Shown in pieces: positions 34,064 to 46,911 of a stretch of 64,000 nt of DNA. A program made the position numbers and the translations under genes. The stretch is taken from positions 1,426,001 through 1,490,000 of the forward strand of contig JALUTQ010000007.1 of the NCBI GenBank assembly GCA_032718865.1, read 5' to 3'. Each line of letters opens with the position of its first letter. Within the stretch, counting starts at the first letter, position 1. This DNA is from Tilletia caries. Taxonomy: Eukaryota; Basidiomycota; Exobasidiomycetes; Tilletiales; Tilletiaceae. The notes under the pieces are model-generated. The model saw nothing but the letters and a program-made list of their open reading frames with translations, was not told the DNA's origin and searched no databases.

Positions 34064-35276
34064 CTATTCCCACCGGGACGGCTTCTTAGAGAAACCTCCT
34101 CCCGTCTGCCGAGCGCCGCTGAAGTTCTGTCCAGCTATAACCCGCTTATGGAAGCTCCCTCTCCCAGAGGGAGGAAGAGGAGGATGTGACGGCGCAGGTC
34201 TCGCCAGCGCATCGATCTTCTTCGAAGAGAACTGAAGCGCGTCGTAGAAGTCCTTCGCCATGTCCTTCATCTTCGCAGTGAAGGTGATCGGTTGCGGGAA
34301 GAAGACGTAGACGTGGTCTGGTGCGCGCACGGGGGAAGAACGTCAGTAACCTCAAGGCCCAAGGGAGGACAATGCGAGAACGATGGGGAAAAGGCGGGTA
34401 CGAACCCGTATGAACAAACCTCGCCAACTCCCTCGGGACATACAACCCCCTCCCCTCCCTCCCCAAAATCGCCCTCCCCTCCCCACCCTCCCCCTCCTCC
34501 AAGAACATAGTCCGCAAAGCAGTCTGCAACCGCCGTCGACACCGCCCCCTCACCACAGCCGACTTGTGCGTCTCCTTCTTGGCGTTGATGAACATCGTCC
34601 GCAGCTCGAGCTCGTGCGAGGGGTTCGGGAGGGGCGGGTAGGGGGGCGGGCGGGGGAGGGGGTGCGGGAAGAGGGGGCCGAGGGGGGTGAATGGGGAGGT
34701 GGGGAGGGAGGGGGTGGAGGTGTCTGCGTCTGGGTCGGCATCGTTTGCGTCTGCAGGGGGAGCAGTATCGAGCGCTCGCGTATCCGCACCAGCACCAAGA
34801 TCCCGTTCTCGCCCCGACGACAAGTCCCCTTCCCCCATCCCCACCCTCGCACCCCTCCCCCTCCCCACCTCAATCATTAAATGCCTCCTCTTATGCGTCC
34901 CCTCCCCCGGCGGCATCGGCAACCACGGCGCCTCCGCATGCGGACTGAACCTGCCACCCGGATCGGGGACGACGCGTAAGCGGAAGGAGGGGCAGGCGAA
35001 GGCGATTTTGGAGAGGGCGATGCGGGCGAAGAGGGCTTTGGAGATGGATTCTGTTGTTTTGATGTTGCGGATGATGACTGTCTTTGTCTTCGTTCGCGGC
35101 TGTTGAACAGACTCGACCTCGGACTCGGGCCCAGCGTCGGGCGATGACCATCTTGACTCCTCCGAGCCTTGGGCGCTGATGCGAGTGTCTCGAGCTCGAG
35201 CTGGGTGTTGGTATTGCTGGATCCTGTGCGCATGTCGGAAGGCGCCTGCTGCTCGAGCCACCGCCGACCGGAGCAT
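34064..35276 (-). CDS. Mitochondrial protein with RnpA-like (RNase P protein/S5-like) motif, 374 aa, tentative
   Basis: Exons 35276-34406 and 34317-34064 join in frame from MLRSAVARAAGAFRHAHR, a likely mitochondrial presequence. A conserved-looking core (ISKALFARIALSKIAFACPS, RRHLMIEVGRGRGARV) is broken by a long Pro/Asp-rich insert. It is followed by FINAKKETHKSAVVRGRCRR and then, across the intron, DHVYVFFPQPITFTAKMKDM. The order basic helix (KK.THKSAVVR.RCRRRL..A) then D.V....P matches bacterial RNase P protein (AVVRNRVKRRLREA ... DYV). That could mean a mitochondrial RNA-binding protein of that fold; the assignment is inference and needs profile support. Confidence 0.55.
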
Positions 35277-35513
35277 CAACCAGATGTCCTATGTAACTCG
35301 TACACGCGCCCCTGGTCCGTGGCGGGCCCGGCTTGCCCAACCCGCTGCTGGCCGTCCGCGCAGACAGTCAGTCCCGCCTTCCTTGCCGAGAGTCAGGCAG
35401 GAGGATCGTCCCACGTGGTCTTTTGGAAGACCTTCGTCGTGGTCAAGGATGGCACCGAGCTTGTCAGCGACGACGACGAGGACAACTCTCACCGCACCGC
35501 AACGAACGCAGGG
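35277..35513. promoter_or_regulatory. Divergent promoter of the RnpA-like gene and COA1
   Basis: A 237 bp gap between opposing start codons. Both products appear mitochondrial, so shared regulation is plausible. No clear element is seen. Confidence 0.4.
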
Positions 35514-36330
35514 ATGAGTGTACAAAGAGTCGCAGCGCAGAGGCTCCTCTCCGCAGTTCGCGCACCATCAGCGCCGCCCGCGATCGATGCGCTCTCCATA
35601 GCCCGCTCACTTTCCGATCGGCGCTGTGTTCAGCTCGGACCACACCGACGAGCGTTCTCCCTATCCACGTCTGCGCGTGCGTCGGCGAGCGGGAGGAATT
35701 CGGCGGCGGCGGCGACGGCGCTGGGGGGCAGCAGTGCCGGTGCAAGTACTGATGCTCCCCGCACACGCAACTCCCGAGGTCTCCGGCCAGAACTACCTCG
35801 ACTTCCCGTGAGTCTTTGTCATTCCCAACTCAGAAAGAACACCATTTAAACTGGCTGACTCCCCCACTGTTACCCGCAGAACAACCGCCCGCTCTTCATC
35901 GCCCTCGCCCTCCTCGGCGTCGGCGGCTGGGTCGCCTTCGCCCAATTCGCAACCAACAAAGAACGACTCGCCTCCTCGGCCTTCCGCTCGGCCCTCGTGC
36001 AAGTCAAAGACAGCGCCGCAGCGCAGCGGGCGTTGGGGGATCCCATCATGCTCGTGCCCAGTCTGGTGGGCGACCCGTGGATCAGTGGCTCGGTGAATAC
36101 GATGCAGGGCAGGGTGGATTTGAGCTTTGAGGTTAAAGGTGCTAAAGGTGAGTGCTCGTTTCAGCCCCTGCCTTCTTTCCCTGAGTAGACATTAACGACA
36201 GAGACTCTCTGCAGGCAAGGGAAGGGCATACTTCACCTCGATCCGGCAAGCGTCCCATCTGCCCTTCGAGATCATTCGGTTCTTGCTTGTCACAGACAAC
36301 GGCGACTCCATCTCCCTCTTGCCCGACTGA
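35514..36330 (+). CDS. COA1: Cytochrome c oxidase assembly factor Coa1 (Tim21-like fold), 225 aa
   Basis: Coa1 is an inner-membrane factor for maturation of Cox1. Exons 35514-35807, 35880-36147 and 36215-36330 give 226 codons. An Arg/Ser/Ala-rich presequence (SVQRVAAQRLLSAVRAPSA) is followed by RPLFIALALLGVGGWVAFAQF, the single membrane segment, and the domain SSAFRSALVQVKDSAAAQRA...LGDPI...SGSVNTMQGRVDLSFEVKG...KGRAYFTSIR. These are the landmarks of the Coa1/Tim21 family. Ends ISLLPD. The stop converges on AVO3, 250 bp away. Confidence 0.87.
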
Positions 36331-36581
36331 CCAATCAAAAAGAAGGGCCAGGGCCAATCCGAACGCAATCTAATATCCTCCCCCCACTCAGTCCGCTTCG
36401 TCCGAATGCAGGAGTCCATCAGCTCAGGGATCGTGCGTGCGGAGAAAGGGTAGCAAGGCAATGATGACAGTTGCAAGGTTCCGACTGATTAAAATACACA
36501 TATGGTAGTAAATGGTGAAAGAGGGAGAGGGGCAAGTAGTCCTGGTCTGGTGATGGTGATGGAAAAGGAAAGAAGACCTTC

Positions 36582-39500
36582 TCAGAATCCCTTCTCTTTC
36601 GAATCATACGTCGCGTTCGAGATGACAACCGCAGGACCCAATCCAACTCCTTCGCCCCCCACCCCAGCCATCCCGCCGGCACCCACGCCCCGAGCCAGAC
36701 CAACGACATCGTCCCCATCCGAATCATCCTCCGAGTCATCTTCTTCCTCCTCCTCCTCCTCTTCATCCCCGACCCCTCCTCGCCCACCCACAAGTCGGAG
36801 CCGGGCACCCACACCACCAACACCCAACCCCAGCACCGAACCAACTTTAGCCCGAACAGCAGCACCCGGCCCTCCTCCTCCTTCCCCTTGCTGCTGTACC
36901 TGACTCTTGCTCCGTTCCCGCTGCGCCTGACCCCCAGGCCGCACACCACCACCACCAGCAACCATCCCCGGCCTAAGTCCGACAACAGCCGCATACGCAG
37001 CCGTGCCCGGTCCGGGCCCACCAAGCGACATCGCTCGCATCCACTCCCTCCCACCACCACCACCACCACCACCCTCTCGCTCCTGCTGCACAACCCACCT
37101 CCGCCGATCCTCCACCAACCGCCTGCGCGTCCTGCCCAGCGCACGCACGAAGCCTTCGTCCAACTTGACGTCAAACAGCTCCCATACGATCCGCCGCATC
37201 GAGAGCTGTAAGGGGAAGTTGTCCAGCAGCTCCAAAGCGCGGACGAGGATGATCAGACGCTTGTGGGTGCTGTAGAACTCGTCTTCTTCGGGGGGCGGGT
37301 TAGCCTCGATCGTGGCGAAGCTGTTCTCAAGCGAGCCGAGGGTCGGAGTCAGGTTCGCGTCGTTCCGTCCGCTGAACGAAAGGAAGGGCGAACTCCCGTC
37401 TCCTCCTCCACCTCCGCCTCCACCGCCGCTGGTGAAGTCCTCTTCGAAGTATTCCGGGTAGCACGTTTTGATCTTCAGAAGCTCCCGATGTGCCAACTTC
37501 GCGACGATCCGGTTGCCCAGCTCGGACAGCGCGCTCAAGATATCGCGCTCGACCGGGTCGCTCGACGGCATCAGTTCGCTGAAGTTCCGAGTCCTGCCTT
37601 GGACCGGTGTCCACGGCTCGATCTGTGTTAAGACAAATGCACGCACCAAGGTCAGGAAAAGACTCATCGCTACCATCCCTAAAAGCCATCCCCCTCCGCG
37701 TGGAAAGAACTCACCTCAACGAAACGATCAATCTCGTCAGGAATACAGACACCCGTCGGCAGACCCATCGAAGTCCACGCAGTCCGCCATCCATAATCAT
37801 TCAGCACTTCCGCGCCCTGGGGCGTGGAGGAGATCATCCCGATCACGAAGAACCCGACCCCGCGCACGGAGAGAACTTGGGACCGTTCGGCGATTTCGAC
37901 AATGTTCGAGATGATATCTTCGGCTTCGAGGAAGCTTAGCCCGCGAGGATTGGCTCCGATGTTACCCTGAGTCGGGCGAAGGGAAAATCGGTCATGAGCA
38001 TCACACGAAAGGCAAAGTGGACGGCAGGTCAACCCCCCAAGAAAAACTCACCACAGTCCACAACACGCTCTTCAACTTCGCAATAATCTCCCCATCCTCC
38101 GCCTCCTTCCCATGTCTCCGAATGAAAGATGCAAACTCGTTCAAATGCCCCTTCTCAGCAAGCAACGCACATCCCTCGGCCGTCTTCGCCAGCTCGCCGT
38201 AGAAATGCGGGGGGACCGTGCCGTCGAAGGAGGAGTCGGAGGACGCGCCGGCCCAGAGTGACTCGGGCGCGAATCGGTTCTCCGCCTCGGCTCGCTCGAC
38301 GCTCTGCTCGGCTGCGCCTGGAACTCCATTCGCATTCCCGCTCGTGCCCTGCGCCACCATCTCCCGCTGAGCATCCAGACTGAGCGCCCTCGCAAGCAAC
38401 AGCTCCAACTGGACCATATACCTCCCATTCCTCACATTCAACCAGTCCTCCATCTCCCGGATGATGTAGTCCCCCTTGAACAAATACCGAAACCCGCTGG
38501 AGGAGGACATGAAGCGCAGTAGCAGCGGATGGCTGTCTTCGCCCAGATGCTCGAGCGTGGGCCGCATGGAGACGACGAGCTCGAGCACGGCGGGCGAGGT
38601 GCAGGCCTGCATGACGGCCCGCACGGCCAGCTCCCGTACCTCCGCCGCGGTATCGTACAGCTGGGTAAGGAGGAGCGCAATGAGCCACTGACTCGGCTCG
38701 ACCGCCTTCGCGATCAAGCTCGTCAGCGTCCGGGTCGCGAAGATGCGCATGTTCCGATAGGTCGACGTGAGCACCTTCGAGAGGATGATGCGCGTATGTC
38801 CATCGATGGAGTAGTCGAAGTTCTTAATGATCTCCTTAATCAGATAATCCCGACTCTGGATGCCGCTCAAGTTGTAGAAGACGGTGAACGTCTGCGCCTT
38901 CTGAAGTAAGTCGAGCCCTTCGTGGCTCCGCGAGAGAATGCCGAGCATCTCAAAGTAGCCGTAGGTGAGGGTACCCTCCACCCGGCCCTTGGACATCGTC
39001 TGATCCCCGAGCGGCATCGAAGAAGTCCCATTCGCACCCCCACTGAGCGGATCAAGCAGCTCCAGCGCAGTCCGGATCTCCCTCAACAGCGGATCCTCCG
39101 AGAGCACCCGAACCCCTTCCGTCGTCGCCAGAAACGCACGAATCATCGTACAACCCAAGCGGACGTACTTCCGATTCGCAGCCGTGTTGGGGATGAGCGC
39201 AAACCGCTGCTCGCTCGGATGGAAGAACGAAAGCAACCGTCGGACGAAGCGAGAACCTCGACTGACTTCCTCCATCCTGCGCGGGTTCATCAAGGGACCC
39301 TCGAGGAGCTCGTTGATCGCGCCCAGGTTCCACTTGGTGTGCTCCTTCTGCGTGAGGATTTGCGATTCGAGTAAGAGATGCCGGAAGTCGTTGTCGTCCA
39401 TCTGCATGCCCGCTCGCACCTTGGCAAGCTCGACGGTGCGCTGCTGGGCCCTTCTGGCCGCTTCGTCCGGGAGCGGGCTCAATAGGCCAGAGATGTTCGG

Positions 39501-42500
39501 ACTTTCAGGAGCCTTGACGGTCCCACTCCCCACGGCTGAGTCACCGCTGATGGACGGGGCGGTGATAACCGAGCCTGAGGGTAGTACACTCGACGCCGTC
39601 TGCGAAGCCGCCACGCCGCCCCCTTCGCCCGGCATGATCGTCTCCGACGACGGTCGCGCCTCGCCAATCTCCGCACTCGCGCTCGGCGCCGTCGTCCGAG
39701 CATGTCTAGACCGATCCATCGAGTCAATAAAAGACAGCGCATTCGTAGCCAATCCCCTCCCACCCACACTCAACGCGCCGTTCTCCTCCATCCAATACCC
39801 GTTCCGATGCACAGCGAGCTCCCTCTTGCGCAGGGAGGCGAACGCTTTGCCCCTCCGGAACACGGGCTGGACAGTCTCTGCCTGGAAATGGGCCGCGAGC
39901 GCAAAGAGGCGTGGTATGCTCTGCGCCGACACGGCCTCGTCGAGCGGTAACAGCCGTCGAGAAATCTGCATGACTGTCCCAAGCAGTCGGATCGCTTTCC
40001 GACCGACGTCCGACTGTCTCCGTCGTTCCGCAGCCTCCTTCTCTTCGGCCGTAGGGAGCATCATTGTGTTCGTGTGGCGCGACGAAACATCGCTCTCGTC
40101 CATCCTCAGCGGAAGCGAGTATGCTTCTACAAGGTGGACGAGGGCATCCGTAAGGCCAGCATCGACGAAGATGGCTAGGAGCAGAGTCGCGTACTGTTCC
40201 AGTAGATTAGGTCGGGCTGGGCCCGCGACGACATGACCGCGCTTCCCGCTCGCATTCGGTGCCGTCTCCTCCCGACCCGAGCCCGAGGGCACAGACGCCG
40301 TCTGCGCAGGCAAAGTCGTACTCGACGTCGTCGCCGCGGTGCTGACCGCATACATCATGCTCCCCGAATCAAGACCCCGCAGTGCTGCCGGAGCAGACCG
40401 ACCGGACTTACCCCTCCCCTGCGCATGCTCAAAGAGCTCGTCCAGCATCTGGATAATGGCTTCTTGACTTTCCCGCGTGCCCGAGACGAGGGCTTTGACG
40501 ATACTCCCAATTGCGGTGCGTTGATACATGGAAAGGTACAAAAGCCCGCTCCAAGACCGCAAGATGACGCTGATCGTCTTCACGCCGGCCAAGACTTCGG
40601 CTTCGTACAGGGATGGCTTCTTGAAGGGGACGTCGGTGACGGGCGAGAGCGCGACTTCTAGGTCGAGACCGGGGCGGAGATAGTGTCTTGTCGAGGGCAT
40701 GTCCATGAGGAATAGGAGAACTTGCACGAGACTTGGGGTGTACTCTGGTGGCCCGGTTCGGATGGCTTGTACCAGAACTCCGAAGCCGTCGCCAAGGTGT
40801 ACGAGGTGAGGATGTCGGATCGCTGTCGATGGAAGACGAGTTCAGAGATTGATGACCGAGTGCTTAGCGGTGCGCTCCACGTCCCTACTCACCTAGCTCA
40901 GCCAGCGTCTCCAGATAAATCCACCGGAGTCGATCCTTCTCCTCGCTGACTCCAGACGCCAATGTTCGTATTAAAGCAGGACTGAACGGCAAATCGTCTT
41001 CCGAGCCTTGTTCCCTATGTGATCCCAACCACCGCTCGGGCTCGTCTGGATCAAGCGTGTCGCTCCCTCTCGTCTCCCTCTTTCTCACTCCATCCCGCCC
41101 ATCATCCCTGTCCTGATCCCCATCCTCGTCCCCACCTGCCACAGGCTGGACCCACTCCTTCGCTCGAGTATGCTCGCTCAGCTCGTTGACTCTCCGGATC
41201 AGCCTGAGCCCCTCGACGCGCTCAAGATCGAACTTGACGTCGCGGGTGAGGGTGCGACATAGGTAGAGATCGATGCCGCGTGTGCGTGCTCGTGCGAGGA
41301 AGGGTGACGAGGGTGGGACGAGAAGGTGTGCCATGAGGCGGTACGTCTTGGCGCGGACTTCCTGGCCGACATTGTCAGCGAGGAGCCGTATTAGTCTGTG
41401 AGAGTGGGTTAGCAGATCAGTTGGACTGGTGTTCCTGCCTTGAGAGGATGATGGATGCGACTCACGTGTCCAAGAGCGGGTCGGTTTCAAATCCGACGTC
41501 GTGATCCATTGCTGCTCTGTTGGCAGCGTCCTCATTCGGATATCCATTTCGGTACAGGTGTGCTGGCCCTACGGTCGAGCGAAAGGGCAGCTGACCGAGG
41601 AACTCGTACCGTAAGCGTGTGCTTCGGCGGAGGACGGTGAATAGCCGATCGAGAAGCTCGAGGATGCTGCTGATCAGGGCGGGGCTGAGGTTGCCGCTTT
41701 CGGTCAGGTACTGTATGCGTGGCTCGACGGTGTATCCGAAGTAGGTCGATGTAGCTGCGGAGCGAGAGGAGCCGGCGTGAGGCGCGGTTCCGTCGTCGAT
41801 GAGGTCTTGAATGGATTGCAGCAAGGAGAGGACGAGACTTCTGGCTGCGCTGGTGCTCTCTACAGACAAAGGGAATAGAAAGTGGCGTGAGCTGGAGCGA
41901 CAGATTTGAGAGCATGTATGCGGTCAAGGGGATACTCACCTGGATCCTCTACATCTGGCACTGCTGGCTCTGACTCGATTCGATCGGGCAACGATTCGGA
42001 TTCAGTGTGTGACGGGTAGGGCAGCGGAGGTGCGGGTACCGAGTTTGGCGAGACGGGCGGGAGCGAAAGCGGCTCGGTGAAAGTCGAGGGCGATGCCGAT
42101 GGTGAAGGAGAGGAGAACGGGACACTGAAGGGGTGGGAGAGACTGTCGATCGATGTGCCACTGGAGCTGGCTCTGATCTGGGTCTGGAGGGCCAGGATGC
42201 GATCATCAGCGGCATAGAGCTCAGCCTCGACCTTGGCGCGGAGGGCGGCAGCGGCACCTGGGGAGGGCAGCTTATTGGACGACGAGGCGAATCCGTCCTG
42301 TGCGATGAGGTGGAGGATGGACTGTGCGCCGTCGCGGATCTTCTCCTGCTTGTCGAGCTGGTCGTAGAGGTCGTCGATGGTGGAGAAGCCGAGCTGCTGG
42401 CGTTCGGAAGCGACGAGCATGCTGGTTCCGGTGTCCTGGCTTGCGTATCGGCGGCCGCGTCTCCTGGCGGAAGGGGCGGCAGAGGCGGGAGCGTTGTCGT

Positions 42501-42693
42501 CGTGGAAGGAGTAGGTGCGCATGAGCTCCTCTGTGTGAGCGGGGTGTCCATTGTTGCGCACGGCCGCTGTGCTGCTGCTGCTAATAATGCTGCTGCTGCT
42601 GGCACTGGCACTGGCTGGGTCGGCGGGGAAGGCCCGCAGCAGAGGCGAGGTCGGCATCGGCATCGGCATCGGCATCGGCATGGGCATCGGCAT
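36582..42693 (-). CDS. AVO3: TORC2 subunit Avo3/Rictor, spliced, about 1900 aa
   Basis: A scaffold of TOR complex 2 in growth and actin control. The first ATG in frame is 42693, inside a (Met-Pro)7 run. The N-terminal region includes an HR1-type coiled coil (LDKQEKIRDGAQSILHLI). Exons follow at 42693-41940, 41859-41466, about 41400-40890, about 40727-38050, about 37970-37715 and about 37620-36582. Rictor landmarks include FLMDMPSTRHYLRPGLDLEV, KTISVILRSWSGLLYLS, IKNFDYSIDGHTRIILSKVL, GDYIIREMEDWLNVRNGRYM and VRGVGFFVIGMISSTPQGAE, GWRTAWTSMGLPTGVCIPDE. The C-terminus is a long Gly/acidic low-complexity tail. Confidence 0.92.
42640..42690. repeat. GCATCG hexanucleotide repeat encoding Met-Pro repeats
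   Basis: Tandem GGCATC units read as alternating Met-Pro in AVO3. Each unit supplies an in-frame ATG, so copy number could shift the start without changing the protein core. Confidence 0.8.
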
Positions 42694-42777
42694 GCACCGC
42701 GCAGTCACGTGTGTGCGTCTGTGGTTCGCGCGCGTCGCCCTGCCTCGTAGCTGCTGTTGTTATTGCTCCTGTTGTTC

Positions 42778-42809
<32 letters not shown>

Positions 42810-43105
42810 GTCGTGAGTGAGTGAGCGCAGGCCGATGCTTGTCCCACTTTTCTAATGCCAGCTGTGCTCGGAGCGTTTCTCCATTACAAACAGTCGCATC
42901 GGGCAAATGTTTTGTAATCCGCTCTCACTCACTCACTCACTCCTTCATCTCGAGATTCGAGAACGTCGAGGACAACAACGACGACGAGCTCGAGCTCATC
43001 AAAACATCAAAACATCAAAACATCAAAACACGGGTCGCGCTGCGCTGCGTTGCGTCGCGTCGCGTCTCTCTCGCGCGCGCATCGAACAGCACTCGCCTCC
43101 CAACG
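42694..43105. promoter_or_regulatory. Divergent promoter of AVO3 and the RBR ligase, with a CTG tract
   Basis: A ~410 bp gap holding about nine CTG units (42781-42808), a CACTCACTCACTCACTC run near 42925 and an AACATCAAAACATCAAAAC repeat at 43000-43028. No TATA box is clear. Confidence 0.5.
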
Positions 43106-46096
43106 ATGGCTCTCGTCGTCGATCCGCCCTCGAGCTCGGCCATCGCAGGTCCCTCCGCCCGGAGCGCCATGCGATCCACACGAGCAGCAGCAGCAGCAGC
43201 ACGCAGGAAACCATCCGCAGCACCAGCACCCACAGCCACAAAGCTCCACGAGGTCATCGAGATCAGCAGCGACGACGACTCCGATCACAGACCTCGTCCG
43301 CCGCCCCGGGTCTCCCGCAAGCGACGCGGCGCACACGATAGCAGCGACGACGACTTCGAGATCACCTCCTCCAACATCGTCCCCTGCCCACCCAACTCGG
43401 CGCCTCAAACCAAAGCCAAGGACAAGCAGAAGCAGAAGCAGAAGCAGAAGCAGAAGCAGAAGCAGAAGCAGAAGCAGAAGCAGAATGAACCGAGAGCGCT
43501 CTCACCCCTCGCCCCAGAGGACGAGGAACAAGAGCTCGAAATGACCCTCCAGAACGTCCTCAACGTCTTCTGGGACCTCGACCGCGACTACGGCAGGCAA
43601 CTTCTCAGAGAACAGTCCAAACAGCACTCCCTCCCATTGCACAGATGCACCCGACTCGCCATCGAGAAGATCCTCGACCTCGAACATACCCGGCCGGATG
43701 GATACCCTCGGAAGGCTCCATCGGACGACGACGACGACAACGAAGATGACAACGCAGGCAATCTCTCAGGCGGAGCAGCGGCAAGCTCAGCTGATGCTTC
43801 CCTCGCGCACGACTTCTTCGATGCTGCCGAAGACGCAGAGGCTACCGCGGACCGGTCTGCTCAGAGCGCAGCCTCGCGCAAGCGGAAGGGAAAAGACAGG
43901 GAAGTGACGTTGGACGAAGAGGAAGAGGCCCAGCGGAAACGTGCCCGAAGTGAGTTCATTCGGTCCCTTCCATACATAAGTCTTGTGCGACGACGGCTCA
44001 TCTCTTCTTTCTATTTCAACAGTGTCCTTCGACCCGTCGCAGTTCGTGGCTAGTGGGGCTGCACCACTCAGTGACGGGCCGTCTGGGATCGAATGCCCCG
44101 TCTGCTGCGAGGAGGACATTCCCTGGAGCGACTTGATCCAATGCCCCGAGGGACACTTATTCTGCATGCAATGCTGCCGTAGACAGGCCGAAGGTCTTCT
44201 CGGTCAGTTTCTCTCTTGATTATTGACACCAGCAGTGACTGACATTGGCGTTTTTTTTTCCATCAGGCGTTCGCAAGTGCGATCTGAAGTGCATGGACTT
44301 CGATGGATGTGACTTCCGTTTCTCCGACAGGTACGTCCCCAACTATGCTTCGCCCCAATGACACTCCACTTGTCATCGATGTACTGACTGGCCTTTCTTG
44401 CTTACAGGGAAGTGAAACGGTTCCTTTCCGACAAGTCCTTCGAGCTTTGGGAGACCATCAAGCAAGAGCAAGAGATCAGTCAGGCGGGCATCGAATCGCT
44501 CGAATCCTGCCCGTTCTGTCCGTACAGCGTGGACATGGGCGATATACCAGACGAAGCCCGTGAGTAGGGAACGCCGTACTGAAGTCTTCCCATATTTACA
44601 TTCCGCTTTCTGACCGACAAAAGCACATCGCATCATCATCCACAGTATTCAACTGCGAAAACGACGAATGCCGCAAAATCTCCTGCCGATTCTGCAAAGC
44701 ACCCGACCACCGTCCCAAAACCTGTGCCGAGCTCGCCCACAGCAAGATCTCCGACCCACTCCACCAAGGCGAAGAGGCGCTCTCCGCAGCCCTTATGCGA
44801 TTCTGCCCCAAGTGCAAAGCAGCCATCGTGAAAGACGTCGCCGCGGGCGGGTGCAACAAGATGCGCTGCAACTGCGGGACCTACATGTGCTATGTCTGCC
44901 GAAGGGACATCACCGCGGAGGGGTATGCGCACTTTGATCAGAATCCGGCGAATTATGCGTTGCCGAAGCAGGTGGATCGGTGTAAGCTCTGGGAGGACAC
45001 CGAGGGGAGGCATAAGCGGGAACTGGAGGCGGTGAGGAAGCAGTTGGGGAAGAATGCGCCGCCGGATGTGGGGCCGGCGCCGAGGGTGCCGCCTGCTGGT
45101 GCTGGTGCCGGTGCCGCGGGTCCTCAGCCGCCGCCTGCTGGATTTCCATTCGGGTGGTTCCCCGCCATTCGAGGCGTAGCAGCGGCTGCACCACGAGCGC
45201 CCGCACCGGCAGAATTACCACGACCACCACCGCTGCCGGTACCGGTGCCACGTGGCAGACCACGTCGCGCCGCAGGAGCGATCGCCGCCGAGCGCGCCCT
45301 TGCAGCGGCCCAACTCGAACGAGCGGGGATCAACGCCGTGATACAGAACGCGGATGCGAATGGGCGTGCGCGTGCATGGGCGCAGGCGCAGCTGCGGGCG
45401 CAGAACGCGCGTGAGGCGGCGGAGGCGGAGGCGGAGGAGCGACGGCGCAGGGGCGTGGTCGAAGCTGCGTTGTTGGGCGGAGGGGAACGGCCTGGTTTTG
45501 GCTTTGGGTTGCTGCCTGCCATGCCGCGTCTTTTCGGACGTGGAGGTGGTGCGGAGGCGTTGCCGATGCCGATGCCGATGCCTGCACCTGCCCCCGATTA
45601 CTTGGCGGCACAGGTGCGGGCGCGAGAACAGGCGCGGGAGGATATGGAGCGGCGGCTTGCGCTGATTGGCATAGGACCTGCGCCTGCTCGGGTTCCCGCT
45701 GCTCCTGCTCCTGCCCCTGCCCCTGCCCCTGCCCCTTCCCCTGCCCCTGCTCCCGTTCCTCCTCGGGCACGCGCTCCTTCGGGCGGACGTCGACAGCCGA
45801 AAGCTCGGTCGTCGTCCTCGAAGGCTGCGAAGCCTTCGTCGGCCTCGAAAGCGGTGGCTTCTGCTGTTGCTGGTCCATCTGGATCTTCGCACCGCGGCGG
45901 TGGTGGTGGTCAGGCACAAGCTGTGGCGTCGTCGTCGCGGAGTCGGGCTGCCGCTCCTGATCCTGCTCCTGCACCGGCTCGTGCTCGTGCTTCGTCGTCG
46001 GCAAGTGCAGCTGCGGCTCCAGCAGCGCCTGCTTCGTCGTCCTCGTCGAGTAGGAGGGCTACTCGGGCGGCCGCCCGCGCGACGAAGCGTTCTTGA
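43106..46096 (+). CDS. RBR-type E3 ubiquitin ligase, RNF216/TRIAD3-like, 896 aa
   Basis: A probable RING-between-RING ubiquitin ligase. Exons 43106-43949, 44023-44202, 44267-44330, 44408-44559 and 44646-46096 sum to 897 codons. An acidic N-terminus includes EVIEISSDDDSD, which may be a SUMO-interacting motif, and a KQ repeat. RING1 is GIECPVCCEEDIPWSDLIQC...CPEGHLFCMQCC, then the IBR (CENDECRKISCRFCKAPDH), then RING2 (RFCPKCKAAIVKDVAAGG, CNKMRCNCGTYMCYVCRRDI). The CGTYMCYVC spacing and GYAHF tail match RNF216. The C-terminal 400 residues are Ala/Pro-rich, with PAPAPA near 45700-45760. Confidence 0.88.
43425..43484. repeat. CAGAAG hexanucleotide repeat, about ten units, coding Gln-Lys
   Basis: A near-perfect hexamer array in frame in the RBR ligase, giving alternating Lys-Gln. 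Its unit length preserves frame whatever the copy number. Confidence 0.9.
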
Positions 46097-46911
46097 AACA
46101 CAAGATGTCCTTTCGCTGGGCTCCGATCTGCCATGAGCCGCTTTCAGAAAACGAGACATATACCGCCTTCTCGAGAATGGCCAGGATACCTTTTTACAAA
46201 CGCAGTCTATATAACATCAAAGCCGAACCTCGCTGACGGCAACACGAAGGAAACCAGTCTTCCGAAGACACAGTAACGAAGCTCAAGACTCTCACCTCTT
46301 CGAGAAACCGACATGATCGACAAAGGGTTCAACGTTCCAACCATTCCACATCAAAAGAAACAATTTCTTGGTCGCACAACTCGTCTAGCCCCTTCAACCT
46401 CCTCCTGCCCGTCGGTGTGCCCTTTCCTAATCATCTGCCCGCCTGTCTCCATAACCAACACACCCCTCTGCAAGAAAGAGGCGATACCGCACCTTCCACT
46501 CATGATATGCGAGAAAACTTGGCAATTTAAATCTGTAGCCTTTTTTTGTTTTGTTTTCCGTGACGTCTCTCTGTCTCTGTTTCTCTCTCTCGCTCTTGGG
46601 TACGGCGGGTGCCGGTCGCAGGCTCGTACGAGTAGGTAGGTTTGGAGATGGAAGTTGCCGGTGAGACGAACCGGTCTGGCTGAGATCCGAGTGAATGCGG
46701 GCGAGGTACAGCAGAACGAGTCCAGCTGCGGCTGTCAGAATCTGCCCTGGAGACCTGGGTGAAAGGCAGGCTGAGGGAGGATAATATGGATGCGAGTGGT
46801 AAGATTCGAGGTGTATTCTGCAGATGGGCATGGAAGGAACAGAACTACGGTCCTGGATGGCGAAAGTCCAGAAAAGAACGCTTGAGATGGCGAAAATGAT
46901 ACCGCCCCTCT
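46097..46911. other. Gene-free interval between the RBR ligase and COX6 stops
   Basis: Probably the two convergent 3' untranslated regions. No coding frame is convincing. A CTCTGTCTCTGTTTCTCTCTC tract lies near 46570. Confidence 0.5.

Noticed and set aside
42781..42808. CTG repeat as a poly-amino-acid tract of a gene
   Set aside because: It lies in the divergent promoter between AVO3 and the RBR gene, upstream of both likely start codons.
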